Shown: positions 23,850 through 34,151, counted from the first letter of the stretch. The stretch is 64,000 nucleotides of DNA from Mesorhizobium sp. AR10 (GCF_024746795.1 NZ_CP080524.1:3946001-4010000), one strand, 5' to 3'. Made by a program: numbers and translations. Notes: generated by a model from the sequence alone, not told the origin.

Positions 23850-23976
23850 TGAGATTCAGGTAATGCCGGCCTGCAAATGGCAGCTTCCTGCGCTTCCGGT
23901 GCTCACGTACCCAAAAGTACGCTCCGCTCCGGTTCTCGAAAGCCACCATTTTCGACTCGGCCTGACCTGAATCTCA
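23850..23976. repeat. 127-bp palindromic intergenic repeat between gcl and hyi
   Basis: The ends TGAGATTCAGGT (23850-23861) and ACCTGAATCTCA (23965-23976) are perfect inverted repeats. The interior contains a smaller hairpin around cgtacccaaaagtacg. It could modulate mRNA stability between the two genes. Confidence 0.7.
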
Positions 23977-24013
23977 ACACACCTTGGGCATGGCGGAGAA
24001 AAGGAGAAAAAGA

Positions 24014-24811
24014 ATGCCGCGTTTTTCAGCCAATCTTTCGATGCTCTTTGGCGAGCATGAGTTCCTCGACCGTTTCGATGCCGCGGCCCGCGCCGGCTTC
24101 AAAGGCGTCGAATATATCGGTCCCTATGACCATGCCCCAGATGTGGTCGCTGCAAGGCTGAAGAAGAACGGCCTGACGCAGGTGCTGTTCAACCTGCCGG
24201 TCGGCGATTGGGGCAAGGGTGAGCGCGGCATTGCGGTGCTGCCCGACCGCGTGCCGGAATTTAGGCAAGGCATCGCCAAGGCGATCACCTATGCGCATGC
24301 ACTTGGCTGCGAGCAGGTCAATTGCCTGGCCGGCATCGCGCCGCAAGGCGTTGAGCGAGCGGTGCTGGAAAATGTCTTTGCCGAGAACCTGGCTTTCGCG
24401 GCGGAAAAGCTGGAGCAGGCCGGCATTCGCCTGCTGATCGAGCCGATCAACACGCGCGATATCCCGGGCTTCTTCCTGAATTATTCGGACCAGGCCTTGG
24501 CGCTCATCGACCGCGTCGGCTCGAAGAACCTGTTCCTGCAATACGACATCTATCACATGCAGATCATGGAGGGGGATCTCGCCCGTACCATCGAGGCTAA
24601 CCTTAGCCGCATCGCGCATATCCAGCTTGCGGACAATCCCGGCCGTCATGAGCCGGGGACGGGCGAGATCAATTATCCCTTCCTTTATGAGCACATCGAC
24701 CGCATCGGCTATTCCGGCTGGGTGGGGGCGGAATACAAGCCGAAGGCGGGAACGGAGGCGGGCCTGGGGTGGTTCAGGGAACTGGCCGGGCAGGGGAGCG
24801 CGGCGGCTTAG
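24014..24811 (+). CDS. hyi: Hydroxypyruvate isomerase
   Basis: A 265-aa xylose-isomerase-like TIM-barrel enzyme interconverting hydroxypyruvate and tartronate semialdehyde. Family segments visible: MPRFSANLSMLFGEHEFLDR, CEQVNCLAGIAP, LIEPINTRDIPGFFL (metal-binding Glu), QYDIYHMQIMEGDL, HIQLADNPGRHEPGTGEINY and the closing GAEYKPK. The ATG at 24014 has AAGGAG upstream. Co-oriented with gcl and glxR; it completes the glyoxylate branch. Confidence 0.95.
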   Translation: MPRFSANLSMLFGEHEFLDRFDAAARAGFKGVEYIGPYDHAPDVVAARLKKNGLTQVLFNLPVGDWGKGERGIAVLPDRVPEFRQGIAKAITYAHALGCEQVNCLAGIAPQGVERAVLENVFAENLAFAAEKLEQAGIRLLIEPINTRDIPGFFLNYSDQALALIDRVGSKNLFLQYDIYHMQIMEGDLARTIEANLSRIAHIQLADNPGRHEPGTGEINYPFLYEHIDRIGYSGWVGAEYKPKAGTEAGLGWFRELAGQGSAAA

Positions 24812-24846
24812 TTGCCGGGCTCAAAAGACTGAGGTCGCGTTTCTTC

Positions 24847-25007
24847 GCGCCCCCCTCTGGCCTGCCGGCCATCTCCCCCACGGGTGGGGAGATTGGCGGC
24901 TTCGGCGCCTCGCTCATTCCTGCAACGTTGGAGATTGGCGAAAGCCGAGATGACATCCAATCTCCCCCCTCGTGGGGGAGATGTCCGGCAGGACAGAGGG
25001 GGGCGTG
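24847..25007. repeat. 160-bp imperfect palindrome (CCCCCCTCTG...CAGAGGGGGG)
   Basis: A left arm of about 50 bp (24847-24897) and a right arm (24957-25007) are near-perfect inverted copies, built from the motifs cccccctctg, cctgccgg, catctccccc and ggggagattgg. This is a typical high-copy Mesorhizobium-type intergenic repeat, here between hyi and glxR. Confidence 0.8.
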
Positions 25008-25043
25008 ACGGAACTCGACCCTGACAAAATACGGAGAACAACA

Positions 25044-25928
25044 ATGGACACGATCGGCTTCATCGGCCTCGGCATCATGGGGGCGCCGATGGCGGGGCAT
25101 CTGCTGGATGCCGGCTATAAGGTCATCACCAGCGACCATCGCTCGAAGCCGCCGGCCGATCTCGTCGCCAAGGGGCTGAAGACCGTCACCGGCCATGACG
25201 CCGTGGCAAAAGCGGTCGACATCATCGTCACAATGGTGCCCGACACGCCGCAGGTGGCCGATGTGCTGTTCGGCGAAAAGGGCGTCGCTTCCGGCCTGAC
25301 CAAGGGCAAGCTGGTCATCGACATGAGCTCGATCTCGCCGATCGAGACCAAGGTTTTCGCCAAAAAGATCAACGATCTTGGCTGCGACTATCTCGATGCG
25401 CCGGTCTCGGGTGGCGAGGTCGGCGCCAAAGCGGCGTCGCTGACCATCATGGTCGGCGGCGAGGAGAAAGCGTTCGAACGCGCCAGGCCGGTGTTCGAAA
25501 AGATGGGCAAGAACATCACGCTGGTCGGACCGAACGGTGTCGGCCAGACCACCAAGGTCGCCAACCAGATCGTCGTCGCGCTGACCATTGAAGCGGTCGC
25601 CGAAGCCCTTGTTTTTGCTTCAAAAGCCGGCGCCGACCCTGCCAAGGTGCGGCAGGCGCTGATGGGCGGGCTCGCCGCCTCGCGCATCCTCGAAGTGCAT
25701 GGCGAGCGCATGGTCAAGCGCACCTTCGCGCCAGGTTTCCGCATCGAATTGCACCAGAAGGATCTCAATTTGGCGCTGGAAGGCGCCAAGGCGCTCGGTG
25801 TTTCATTGCCCAACACCTCGACGACGCAGCAGCTGTTCAATTCCTGCGCGGCCAATGGCGGCGCCAAGGAGGATCACTCGGCGCTGGTCAGGGCGCTGGA
25901 GCGGATGGCCGGGCATGAGGTGGCGTGA
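25044..25928 (+). CDS. glxR: 2-hydroxy-3-oxopropionate reductase (tartronate semialdehyde reductase)
   Basis: A 294-aa beta-hydroxyacid dehydrogenase reducing tartronate semialdehyde to D-glycerate with NAD(P)H. Dinucleotide fold at the N-terminus (IGFIGLGIMGAPMAGHLLDA), substrate loop DAPVSGGEVGAKAASLTIM, and catalytic Lys in GQTTKVANQIVV near 170. The ATG at 25044 follows GGAGAACAACA. It could equally be called garR; context with gcl and hyi favours the glyoxylate pathway. Glycerate kinase is not in the window. Confidence 0.94.
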   Translation: MDTIGFIGLGIMGAPMAGHLLDAGYKVITSDHRSKPPADLVAKGLKTVTGHDAVAKAVDIIVTMVPDTPQVADVLFGEKGVASGLTKGKLVIDMSSISPIETKVFAKKINDLGCDYLDAPVSGGEVGAKAASLTIMVGGEEKAFERARPVFEKMGKNITLVGPNGVGQTTKVANQIVVALTIEAVAEALVFASKAGADPAKVRQALMGGLAASRILEVHGERMVKRTFAPGFRIELHQKDLNLALEGAKALGVSLPNTSTTQQLFNSCAANGGAKEDHSALVRALERMAGHEVA

Positions 25929-26035
25929 GAGTGAGTAGTGAGTAGTGAGTGGTGGAATGAAAAATGGGTCGGCTAATCGGTTGGCAGAGCGCCAACATGT
26001 CGCCTTCACTACTGACTACTGACTACTCACTTACC
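25929..26035. repeat. Palindromic GAGTAGTGAG-type intergenic repeat, copy 2
   Basis: The left arm gagtagtgagtagtgagt and right arm actactgactactgactac are imperfect inverted copies. It lies between the convergent glxR and rlmB genes; its right edge touches the rlmB stop. Related to 19366-19442. Confidence 0.6.
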
Positions 26036-26879
26036 CCAAAAACTTCCGCGCCGCATAAAGGCTGATCGCCGCAGCGTTCGAGACGTTGAGCGAGCGGATG
26101 GCGCCGGGCATGTCGAGGCGGGCCAGCGTGGTCACCGTCTCGCGCGTCTTCTGACGCAGGCCTTTGCCCTCGGCGCCGAGCACCAGCGCGATCTTTTCTC
26201 CGGCAAAGCTCTTCTCAAGTTCCTCTGGCGCGTCGGAATCAAGGCCGATGGTGCGGAAGCCGGCCTCGTGCAACTGGCCGAGCGCGTCGGCGAGGTTCTT
26301 CACCTCAATCTGGTCGATATGCTCCAGCGCGCCGGAAGCTGATTTTGCCAGCACACCGGATTCCTGCGGGCTGTGGCGTGCGGTGGTGATCAGTGCGCCG
26401 GCGCCGAAGGCGACCGCCGAGCGCAGGATCGCGCCGACATTGTGCGGGTCGGTGACCTGATCGAGCACCAGCACCAGCTTTGCATCGCCCAGCGCGTCGA
26501 GGCGTTTGGGTTTCAGCGGCTCGGCCTCGATCAGCACGCCCTGATGGACAGCGTCCGAACCGGTGATCTTGTCGATGTCCCTGGGCTCGACCAACTCCGC
26601 CTTGAAGGGCGAGGCGGCGAGGTCGGCTATTGCCAGACGCTCGGCCGCGTTACGCGTCACCAGCATCTTCCTGATCTTGCGGCGCGGATTGTCGAGCGCG
26701 GCGCGCACCGTATGCAAGCCATAAAGCCGCACCAGCCCGTCGGCGGCGTTCTCGCCCGGCGGCACCGGCTGGCGCGGTCGGAAGGTTGGCGCGCCGCCGC
26801 TCTTCTCGTCGCGGTGCGCCCGGCGCAGCTTGGCGTAGTGGGTGTCTTTTGGGGTTTTGGAATTGCTGTCGTTGCTCAT
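26031..26879 (-). CDS. rlmB: 23S rRNA (guanosine-2'-O-)-methyltransferase, SpoU/TrmH family
   Basis: A 282-aa protein. A low-complexity N-terminus (1-45) precedes the substrate-binding domain (LYGLHTVRAALDNPRRKI), then the SPOUT knot with motif 1 (DPHNVGAILRSAVAFGA), motif 2 (LVLGAEGKGLRQ) and motif 3 (SLNVSNAAAISLYAA). It methylates the 2'-O of a 23S rRNA guanosine using SAM. Located just upstream of, and divergent from, tRNA-Tyr. Assignment as RlmB rather than another TrmH paralogue rests on overall pattern. Confidence 0.85.
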   Translation of the reverse strand: MSNDSNSKTPKDTHYAKLRRAHRDEKSGGAPTFRPRQPVPPGENAADGLVRLYGLHTVRAALDNPRRKIRKMLVTRNAAERLAIADLAASPFKAELVEPRDIDKITGSDAVHQGVLIEAEPLKPKRLDALGDAKLVLVLDQVTDPHNVGAILRSAVAFGAGALITTARHSPQESGVLAKSASGALEHIDQIEVKNLADALGQLHEAGFRTIGLDSDAPEELEKSFAGEKIALVLGAEGKGLRQKTRETVTTLARLDMPGAIRSLNVSNAAAISLYAARKFLG

Positions 26880-27081
26880 GGCCGGCTTCTATAGCCGTGT
26901 CATCAGGTCATGGATACAGCGCATAAACCTGCCCGCTGGACGGCCTGTGAAATTCAGCGCGTTTTGCCGGGGAGTTGCGGTTGACAGTTTTGGGCGGTGC
27001 CGCCATAAGGCGCTTCGCGGAAGGGCTGCTGTAGCAGTCGTGACGCGTCGATGCCTCGTTGCATGGCTCCGGCGGCAGACT

Positions 27082-27166
27082 GGAGAGGTGCCCGAGTGGT
27101 TAAAGGGGACGGACTGTAAATCCGTTGGCTATGCCTACGTTGGTTCAAATCCAACCCTCTCCACCA
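27082..27166 (+). tRNA. tRNA-Tyr (anticodon GUA)
   Basis: An 85-nt class II tRNA with a long variable arm and encoded CCA. Acceptor GGAGAGG pairs with CCTCTCC; the anticodon loop CTGTAAA gives GUA; T-arm GGTTCAAATCC. Confidence 0.97.
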
Positions 27167-27254
27167 CTGCCGGCCCGGAAGCCCTGAAACGCAAAAGCAT
27201 CGGATCGAAAAGTGTGTCGCATTTTTCGGGTGAATCCGATACTTCAGGAAAGGC

Positions 27255-27328
27255 GCGGGTATAGCTCAGTGGTAGAGCAGCAGCCTTCCAAGCTGAATAT
27301 GCGGGTTCGATTCCCGCTACCCGCTCCA
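27255..27328 (+). tRNA. tRNA-Gly (anticodon UCC)
   Basis: A 74-nt tRNA with encoded CCA. Acceptor GCGGGTA pairs with TACCCGC; the anticodon loop CTTCCAA gives UCC. It follows tRNA-Tyr by 88 bp on the same strand, as in the tRNA-tuf clusters of many proteobacteria. Confidence 0.97.
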
Positions 27329-27438
27329 GATTTCCATTCGCAAAATCCAAGTGCTGGAGCATTGCGCTTCCAAGTTGCTGCGTAGCGCAGCATGGCGTCC
27401 GCGATCCGTCGATTCTGCGCGATGGCCGAACCGCGTAG

Positions 27439-28326
27439 TCAGGCGACCACAGTCAACCGGCGCTTGCGGCCATCAAGCGACACGATGCTCAGCCCGCTGG
27501 CCACCACCAGCAGGATGCCGCAGACCGCCAGCGCGTTCGGGAACTGCCCGAACACCACCAGGCCAGAGATGACCGCCCAGACGGTGAAGCAATAGTAGAA
27601 CGGCGCCACCACGCTGGTCGGCCCGACGCGATAGGCCATGAAGATGAAGAAGTGGCCGAAGATCAGGAACAATCCGGCCCCAGTCATCAGCAGCAGGTGA
27701 CGGGCTTCGGGCATCACCCAGCGTTCGGAAACCAGGTGCGCGGCGCCGGCGCCGGCCAGCACCACCACGACAGCTGATATAGCGACGATCATCCCCGGCA
27801 CTTCGGCGGCGACCTTGCGCCCGGCCAGATCGCGCGCGGCGGAGAGCGCTGCGTTGCCGAGCGCCAGCAAGGCGTAGACGGAGATCCCCTGCATCGTCGG
27901 TTGTGCCACCATCAACGCGCCGATGAAGCCGAACCCGATCAGCGCCATGCGCACGCCGCCGATCCGTTCGCCAAACAGGATCGAGGAGCCGACCAGCATG
28001 AGCAGGGGCGTGATCTGCCCGAGCGCGGTGGAATCGGCGATCTGCATGTTGGCCAGCGCCACCACGTAGCAAAGGATTGCCGCCATCTCGAGCAGGTTTC
28101 TGCGCAACACCCGCCTGTCGAGGATCAGCGGGATCTGCTTGCCATAGCCAAGCAGGAACAGCAGCGGTATCCCCAACAGCGTGGCCGCGATGCCGCGCAG
28201 GAACAGCACCTCATAGGGCGGCAGCCCCGTGGTCGCGAGCTTCATCATAGTGTCGTTGACGAGGTATGACCCCGTTGCAACGATCATGAACAGCGGGCCG
28301 CGGATGGTGATCGGGATGAAATGCAT
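27439..28326 (-). CDS. DMT-superfamily (EamA) membrane transporter
   Basis: A 295-aa protein with about ten hydrophobic segments and two EamA repeats (residues about 8-140 and 150-285); typical pieces are [37 protein letters not shown] and [20 protein letters not shown]. Expected to export a small metabolite across the inner membrane; the substrate is unknown. The ATG at 28326 starts [10 protein letters not shown]. It reads against the flanking tRNA and tuf genes, so it interrupts the tRNA-tuf cluster rather than belonging to it. Confidence 0.88.
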   Translation of the reverse strand: MHFIPITIRGPLFMIVATGSYLVNDTMMKLATTGLPPYEVLFLRGIAATLLGIPLLFLLGYGKQIPLILDRRVLRRNLLEMAAILCYVVALANMQIADSTALGQITPLLMLVGSSILFGERIGGVRMALIGFGFIGALMVAQPTMQGISVYALLALGNAALSAARDLAGRKVAAEVPGMIVAISAVVVVLAGAGAAHLVSERWVMPEARHLLLMTGAGLFLIFGHFFIFMAYRVGPTSVVAPFYYCFTVWAVISGLVVFGQFPNALAVCGILLVVASGLSIVSLDGRKRRLTVVA

Positions 28327-28622
28327 CCGATGAGCAAATCAGACTGGCACTGCGGCGGCAATGGGCCAGCCGCAGGCGGCAAACCCGGCAAGGGCAGACG
28401 TGCCGCAGGCGATTTGCAGACATCCGTCGAAGCAAGTTTTCGCCCATTTCATTTCTTCATGCGCGTTCCTATATCCGCGTCACATCCCTGAAATCGGATC
28501 GCGGGTTCAGACCGGGTGGGGTTCGCGCCCAGCCAGAAGGCACTTGTGTTTTTCGGCTGCAGTCGCTAATCGCCCCGCATTCGACTGAACTGAAGGTCCA
28601 GGCCCGTCCAAGGAAAGAGACT
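28327..28622. other. Intergenic region upstream of tuf copy 1
   Basis: This 296-bp gap between the divergent DMT-transporter and tuf genes must hold both promoters. No convincing -35/-10 pair or structured leader could be pinned down by eye. Confidence 0.4.
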
Positions 28623-29798
<1,176 letters not shown>

Positions 29799-29830
29799 TC
29801 GACACCGGCATTGGCCGGAGTTCGAGATAG

Positions 29831-29858
29831 AAAGGGCAGCCCTCGGGCTGCCCTTTTT
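29831..29858 (+). terminator. Rho-independent terminator of tuf copy 1
   Basis: AAAGGGCAGCC and GGCTGCCCTTT form an 11-bp stem with a tiny loop, followed by a T-run, 32 bp after the stop. Confidence 0.9.
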
Positions 29859-29962
29859 TGCTTTTCACCCAGCCGCCGTCGGGCGTCAGTATCTAGCGCA
29901 AACCCTGTTGCAAGCCACCAGACCTGGACTAGTATAGGTTGCATCGAGGGGGCTTTGTTCAA

Positions 29963-31651
29963 ATGGGTCGCGGGCGCCGTTTGCATGGTCGGGCATGGTG
30001 GTCGCCGGGTTTGATCTGCCTGGTATGGTTCCTTGCCCTGGGGCATGCCGCCTCTGCGGCAGGTGAGAAAAAATCCACAGCCGATTTCGGCCCGACGATG
30101 CGGTTTGTCGTCGTCCGCAGCAATGCACCGGATTGCGAGCCGACCTGCCCGGAATGGATATCGGCTGAAGGCTCGATAGAGGCCGGAACGCCGGCTCTGT
30201 TCAAACGCACGCTCAAAACGCTCGGCGGTCGGAAATTGCCACTCGTCGTGGATTCTCCCGGCGGCAACGTCGAGGCGGCGCTGACCCTTGGCCGGCTGAT
30301 CCGCAAGAACAAGCTCGATATCGCGGTCGGCAAAACCCGGTTCGTCGGTTGTCAGCCCGATGCGAAGAACTGCAAGGAAAATGACGGGAAGGGCGCCCGC
30401 TATCTCGGCGATGCCTATGCCAGCGGCGCCATCTGCAATTCTGCCTGTCCGTTGATGTTTGCCGGCGGCATCCGGCGCTTGGTCGGGGAATGGGCCTATC
30501 TCGGCGTCCATCAGATCACCACGACCTACATCCGGACGAAATTGCAGTACCGGACCACCTACCGCGTGGTGAAGGGCAAGAAGAAGATCCTCAACACCAA
30601 AGTCATCAGCCGAAAGAACGCCGGCAGCTACAAGACTTACGAGATGAGCAAGGCGGTGGAGAAAAAGCTGGCCGCCTATCTCAGGGAGATGGGCGTCGGC
30701 GAGGGGGTGCTCGAAACGATGAAGAACACGCCGGCCAGCGGCATTCAGCAACTGCAGCCGGAAAACATGCTTGGGATGAATCTCGTCACCAGCTTGGATT
30801 CCCTCGACCTGCTGACCGCCAGAGCCATTTGCAGCGCGAATCCGCTACCGGCCAATTGCAGGGAGCTAACGACGCCTGCAAGCAAAGCCAAGCAGCCGGC
30901 CAATGCCGTGGCGGTTGAAGCCAAGGCCAGCCCTGACACGCCGCTCGAAGCCGAAACCGTGCAACGGGACGGTGGTGGAGATATGCACTTCGCTCTGGTT
31001 CGAGGCAGAAGTTTCCTCTGCGATCCCGATTGTCCGGAATGGATCTCGGCGGAAGGCATGATCACCGCGCAGACGCCGGAGAGGCTGCGGCAACTGCTTG
31101 ACACCATCGGTGACCGACAACTGCCCGTGGTGATCGACTCGCCGGGAGGTGATTTGCTCGGCGCTCTGGCCGCCGGAAGGCTGATCCGCGAACGCAAGCT
31201 CGACGTGGCGGTTGCACGAACGGATTTCATGGGATGCGAACCTGAGAAGCCGGGGTGCACGCCCCAGGACGGCGTCTATGTCGGGCTCACGAATAATGCG
31301 GTGGGCGTATGCGAAGCGGCCTGTCCGATCATGCTTGCCGCTGGTGTCAGACGTCTTGTCGGTCCTCATGCGCGCTTGAGCGTGCATTCGATTGGGTTGG
31401 AACAGAAGGTCAAGACCTACCTCAAAGACATGACGGTTGGGCCTGGTCTGTTCGCGGCGATGCAGTCGGTGCCGTATTCGAGCCATCGGCAGCTCGAGCC
31501 CGACATGATGTTGAAACTCGGGCTGACGACCGGGCTTGAATCCGCCGATAAATTGACGGGCGCGACCATCTGCAAATCGGAACCGAAACCGGCGAACTGC
31601 CGCGAGGTGCCGGCGCCCAACGCCCAGGCCGACGCACCCACCAAGTCGTAG
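29963..31651 (+). CDS. Exported protein with two tandem ClpP/crotonase-like domains
   Basis: A 562-aa protein, not assigned to a named family. N-terminal signal peptide (SPGLICLVWFLALGHAASAA, about 14-33). Two homologous units start at about 46 (MRFVVVRS...CPEWISAEG) and 341 (MHFALVRG...CPEWISAEG), each with DSPGG, a GRLIR segment and a C-x-x-x-C turn. In unit 1 the ClpP-type nucleophile position is Ser160 (CNSACPLMFAGG) with His183 (GVHQI). In unit 2 the matching residue is Ala452 (CEAACPIMLAAG) while His475 remains. Unit 1 is therefore a possible periplasmic serine protease and unit 2 a degenerate, perhaps regulatory, copy. The ATG at 29963 was preferred over an upstream TTG. Confidence 0.75.
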   Translation: MGRGRRLHGRAWWSPGLICLVWFLALGHAASAAGEKKSTADFGPTMRFVVVRSNAPDCEPTCPEWISAEGSIEAGTPALFKRTLKTLGGRKLPLVVDSPGGNVEAALTLGRLIRKNKLDIAVGKTRFVGCQPDAKNCKENDGKGARYLGDAYASGAICNSACPLMFAGGIRRLVGEWAYLGVHQITTTYIRTKLQYRTTYRVVKGKKKILNTKVISRKNAGSYKTYEMSKAVEKKLAAYLREMGVGEGVLETMKNTPASGIQQLQPENMLGMNLVTSLDSLDLLTARAICSANPLPANCRELTTPASKAKQPANAVAVEAKASPDTPLEAETVQRDGGGDMHFALVRGRSFLCDPDCPEWISAEGMITAQTPERLRQLLDTIGDRQLPVVIDSPGGDLLGALAAGRLIRERKLDVAVARTDFMGCEPEKPGCTPQDGVYVGLTNNAVGVCEAACPIMLAAGVRRLVGPHARLSVHSIGLEQKVKTYLKDMTVGPGLFAAMQSVPYSSHRQLEPDMMLKLGLTTGLESADKLTGATICKSEPKPANCREVPAPNAQADAPTKS

Positions 31652-31752
31652 GACGCAGTCGATCCAGCTGGCCATCGTGGCAGGTTGAGCGCCGCTCGAT
31701 ATTTCCGCTATCGTCGTTCCCACTATCCCCGGGGGCTGGTGGAGGATCGAGA

Positions 31753-32238
31753 ATGAGCCGGGATATCCCGACATTGTTTGAATGGGCTGGCGGTGCCGAG
31801 GCGCTGAACAGGCTGACGCAGACCTTCTACGACAAGGTGTTGCAGGATCCGGTTGTCGGTCCGGTATTCAAGACCATGTCGCCGGACCATCCCGCTCATG
31901 TCGCTGACTTCATCGGCGAGGTTTTTGGTGGACCGAAGACCTATAGCGAAAAGCATGGCGGCCACCGCGAGATGGTAATGCACCATCTGGGCAAGCACCT
32001 GAGCGAGGAACAGCGCCGCCGCTGGATCAACCTTCTCGCTGATGCCGCCGACGCAGTCGGGCTGCCGGACGATCCGGAATTCCGCTCCGCCTTCATGGGC
32101 TATGTCGAGTGGGGATCGCGGCTGGCCAAGATGAACTCCAACCTTGGCGAGACCTGCGATCCCGAAACCGAGCCGATGCCGGCCTGGGGCTGGGGCGTGC
32201 CCGGAGGGCCGTACAAGCCGCCTCCCGGGAAATCGTAG
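31753..32238 (+). CDS. Group II truncated haemoglobin
   Basis: A 161-aa globin of the 2/2 type. The core covers residues about 5-130: TLFEWAGGAEALNRLTQTFY (A/B helices, Gly pair), FGGPKTYSEKHGGHREMVMHHLG (E/F region with the proximal His), and YVEWGSRLAKMNSN with Trp at the G8 position typical of group II. The Pro/Gly-rich tail is extra. Binds haem and oxygen or NO in the cytoplasm. The ATG at 31753 follows GGAGGATCGAGA. No operon partner is evident. Confidence 0.9.
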   Translation: MSRDIPTLFEWAGGAEALNRLTQTFYDKVLQDPVVGPVFKTMSPDHPAHVADFIGEVFGGPKTYSEKHGGHREMVMHHLGKHLSEEQRRRWINLLADAADAVGLPDDPEFRSAFMGYVEWGSRLAKMNSNLGETCDPETEPMPAWGWGVPGGPYKPPPGKS

Positions 32239-32382
32239 CACGCCATTCCCCCGATCGGCGGAACATCTCAAGCGCGGCGAAAAGCGCCGAGATCGCCCCT
32301 GACTTCATCTCTGCTAAACGCCTGAGCTGCGCAATTCCTGCAAACTCCGGCAAAGATGGCGCCACAAAAAGGTGAGACGTTC

Positions 32383-32922
32383 ATGCGTCTGCACCTGTCA
32401 GGCCTTTTTGCGATGCTGATTGCCCATCTGCCTTCCGGCTACATTCTGGGAACGTTCGCGCGGCATCGTTGGCGTGACGGGTCGAGCATCATGGCGGCAG
32501 CACTTGTCGGCAGCGTCATTCCCGATATCGACATGCTCTACTTCCATTTTGTCGACGGTGGCCGAACCCATCACCACACCTACATCACGCACTGGCCGCT
32601 CTTCTGGGCAGCGTCCGGCCTGATCGCGCTGGCTTTCGCCAAGTGGCGCGCGCCACGGCACCTCGCCATAGTCGGCGTTTTCTTTGCTGCTGCAACGATG
32701 CATATGGTCCTCGATACCATGGCCTCGCCAATCATGTGGTTGATGCCATTCGACCCGCATAAGTTCGAATTCGTTAGGGTCCCGGCCACATATCGCAACT
32801 GGGTCATGAGTTTTGTCCTGCATTGGACATTCGCCCTCGAACTTCTCATATGTGCCTGGGCGCTCCTGCTTGGAATCAGGCGATCGCAGCCTGTAGCGAG
32901 CACGCCTGAAAACTGGACTTGA
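32383..32922 (+). CDS. DUF457/YdjM-like membrane protein (putative metal-dependent hydrolase)
   Basis: A 179-aa protein with four hydrophobic segments. The conserved signature is SVIPDIDMLYFHFVDG followed by a His-rich segment (RTHHHTYITHWPLFW) near 50-75, which suggests a metal site at the membrane surface, as in DUF457/YdjM proteins. The start at 32383 (MRLHLSGLFAML) is favoured over 32356 by AGGTGAGA upstream. Just 5' of tRNA-Trp. The activity has not been established for the family as far as I know. Confidence 0.72.
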   Translation: MRLHLSGLFAMLIAHLPSGYILGTFARHRWRDGSSIMAAALVGSVIPDIDMLYFHFVDGGRTHHHTYITHWPLFWAASGLIALAFAKWRAPRHLAIVGVFFAAATMHMVLDTMASPIMWLMPFDPHKFEFVRVPATYRNWVMSFVLHWTFALELLICAWALLLGIRRSQPVASTPENWT

Positions 32923-32957
32923 GTTCTCGTCTGCTTTGTGAAATAGCAGCCCGCGAT

Positions 32958-33033
<76 letters not shown>

Positions 33034-33392
33034 TTCTTCGAAATGGCAATTCATGAAAATGCGCGCACCGCGTTTGAAAACCGGCGGGTGACTTGCCATA
33101 TTAGCTGGGTTGGGGCATAAGGGCGCCATAGCCGGGACGGGACGACTGGATGGTTCCGAGGCGGCGTTTGGTCATAAAGCGGAGACTTGCCACTTGCGTG
33201 GATCAAGAATCGGTTTTATGTAGACGAAACAGACACGCGACGCGTGGAGCTGGGAAGCCGGCTTTACGCGTCCGATTTGCATGGGCGAAATGGTTGCGCT
33301 GATTCGGCGCGAACACCAACCCAGGCGGCACGTCCCGGCCAGCGGGATCATCCAGGAGACCCGGCCAACGGGTCTTGAAGACAGAGCGGCAT
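33034..33392 (+). promoter_or_regulatory. tRNA-Trp to secE gap with candidate promoter
   Basis: No gene is supported in 359 bp. TTGAAA at 33074-33079 and ATATTA at 33098-33103, 18 bp apart, resemble a sigma-70-type promoter for secE-nusG. Weak evidence; the transcript may also start upstream of tRNA-Trp. Confidence 0.35.
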
Positions 33393-33596
33393 ATGGCTTC
33401 GAAAACCACAAATCCTTTCGTGTTTCTCCAGCAGGTTCGCGCGGAGACCGCCAAGGTAACTTGGCCGTCGCGGCGCGAAACGATGATCTCGACGGTGATG
33501 GTCCTCGTGTTTGCGGTCATCGCGATGATCTTTTTCTTCACCGCGGATGTGCTCATGGGCTACGCGGTCGAATGGATTCTGGGCCTTGGGCGTTAA
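33393..33596 (+). CDS. secE: Preprotein translocase subunit SecE
   Basis: A 67-aa single-span SecE of the short type. The amphipathic segment VRAETAKVTWPSRRETM (conserved K-V-x-W-P-S/T-R-x-E) precedes one transmembrane helix (about 36-58). Part of the SecYEG channel with SecY encoded at the window's right end. The ATG at 33393 (MASKTTNPF) begins the conserved region. Co-transcribed with nusG, 27 bp downstream. Confidence 0.95.
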   Translation: MASKTTNPFVFLQQVRAETAKVTWPSRRETMISTVMVLVFAVIAMIFFFTADVLMGYAVEWILGLGR

Positions 33597-33623
33597 GTCC
33601 GGCGATTACGGAGAAGTCTTGAA

Positions 33624-34151
33624 ATGACTGCGCGGTGGTACATCGTCCACGCCTATTCGAACTTTGAAAAAAAGGTCGCCGAGGATATCGAGAACAAGGC
33701 CAAGCAGAAGGGCCTGTCCGCTGACATCGAGCAGATCGTGGTGCCGACCGAGAAGGTCGTCGAGATACGTCGCGGCCGCAAGGTCGATGCCGAGCGCAAG
33801 TTCTTCCCGGGCTACGTGCTGCTGAAGGCCAATCTGACCGACGCGGTGTTCTCGCTGGTGAAGAACACGCCGAAGGTCACCGGCTTCCTGGGTGACTCGA
33901 AGCCGGTGCCGATCACGGAAGCCGAGGCCCAGCGCATCCTGAACCAGGTGCAGGAAGGCGTCGAGCGGCCGAAGCCGTCGGTGACGTTCGAGATCGGCGA
34001 GGCGATCCGCGTTTCGGACGGTCCGTTCGCGTCGTTCAACGGTTTCGTCCAGGAAGTGGACGAGGAGCGGGCGCGGCTCAAGGTGGAAGTTTCGATCTTC
34101 GGGCGCGCCGTGCCGGTCGATCTGGAATTCGGACAGGTCGAAAAGGGCTGA
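33624..34151 (+). CDS. nusG: Transcription termination/antitermination factor NusG
   Basis: A 175-aa protein with an N-terminal NGN domain (MTARWYIVHAYSNFEKKVAE; FFPGYVLLKANLTD) and a C-terminal KOW domain (GEAIRVSDGPFASFNGFVQE, then EVSIFGRAVPVDLEFGQVEK). Binds RNA polymerase, Rho and S10. Follows secE closely; rplK begins 161 bp later. Confidence 0.98.
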   Translation: MTARWYIVHAYSNFEKKVAEDIENKAKQKGLSADIEQIVVPTEKVVEIRRGRKVDAERKFFPGYVLLKANLTDAVFSLVKNTPKVTGFLGDSKPVPITEAEAQRILNQVQEGVERPKPSVTFEIGEAIRVSDGPFASFNGFVQEVDEERARLKVEVSIFGRAVPVDLEFGQVEKG

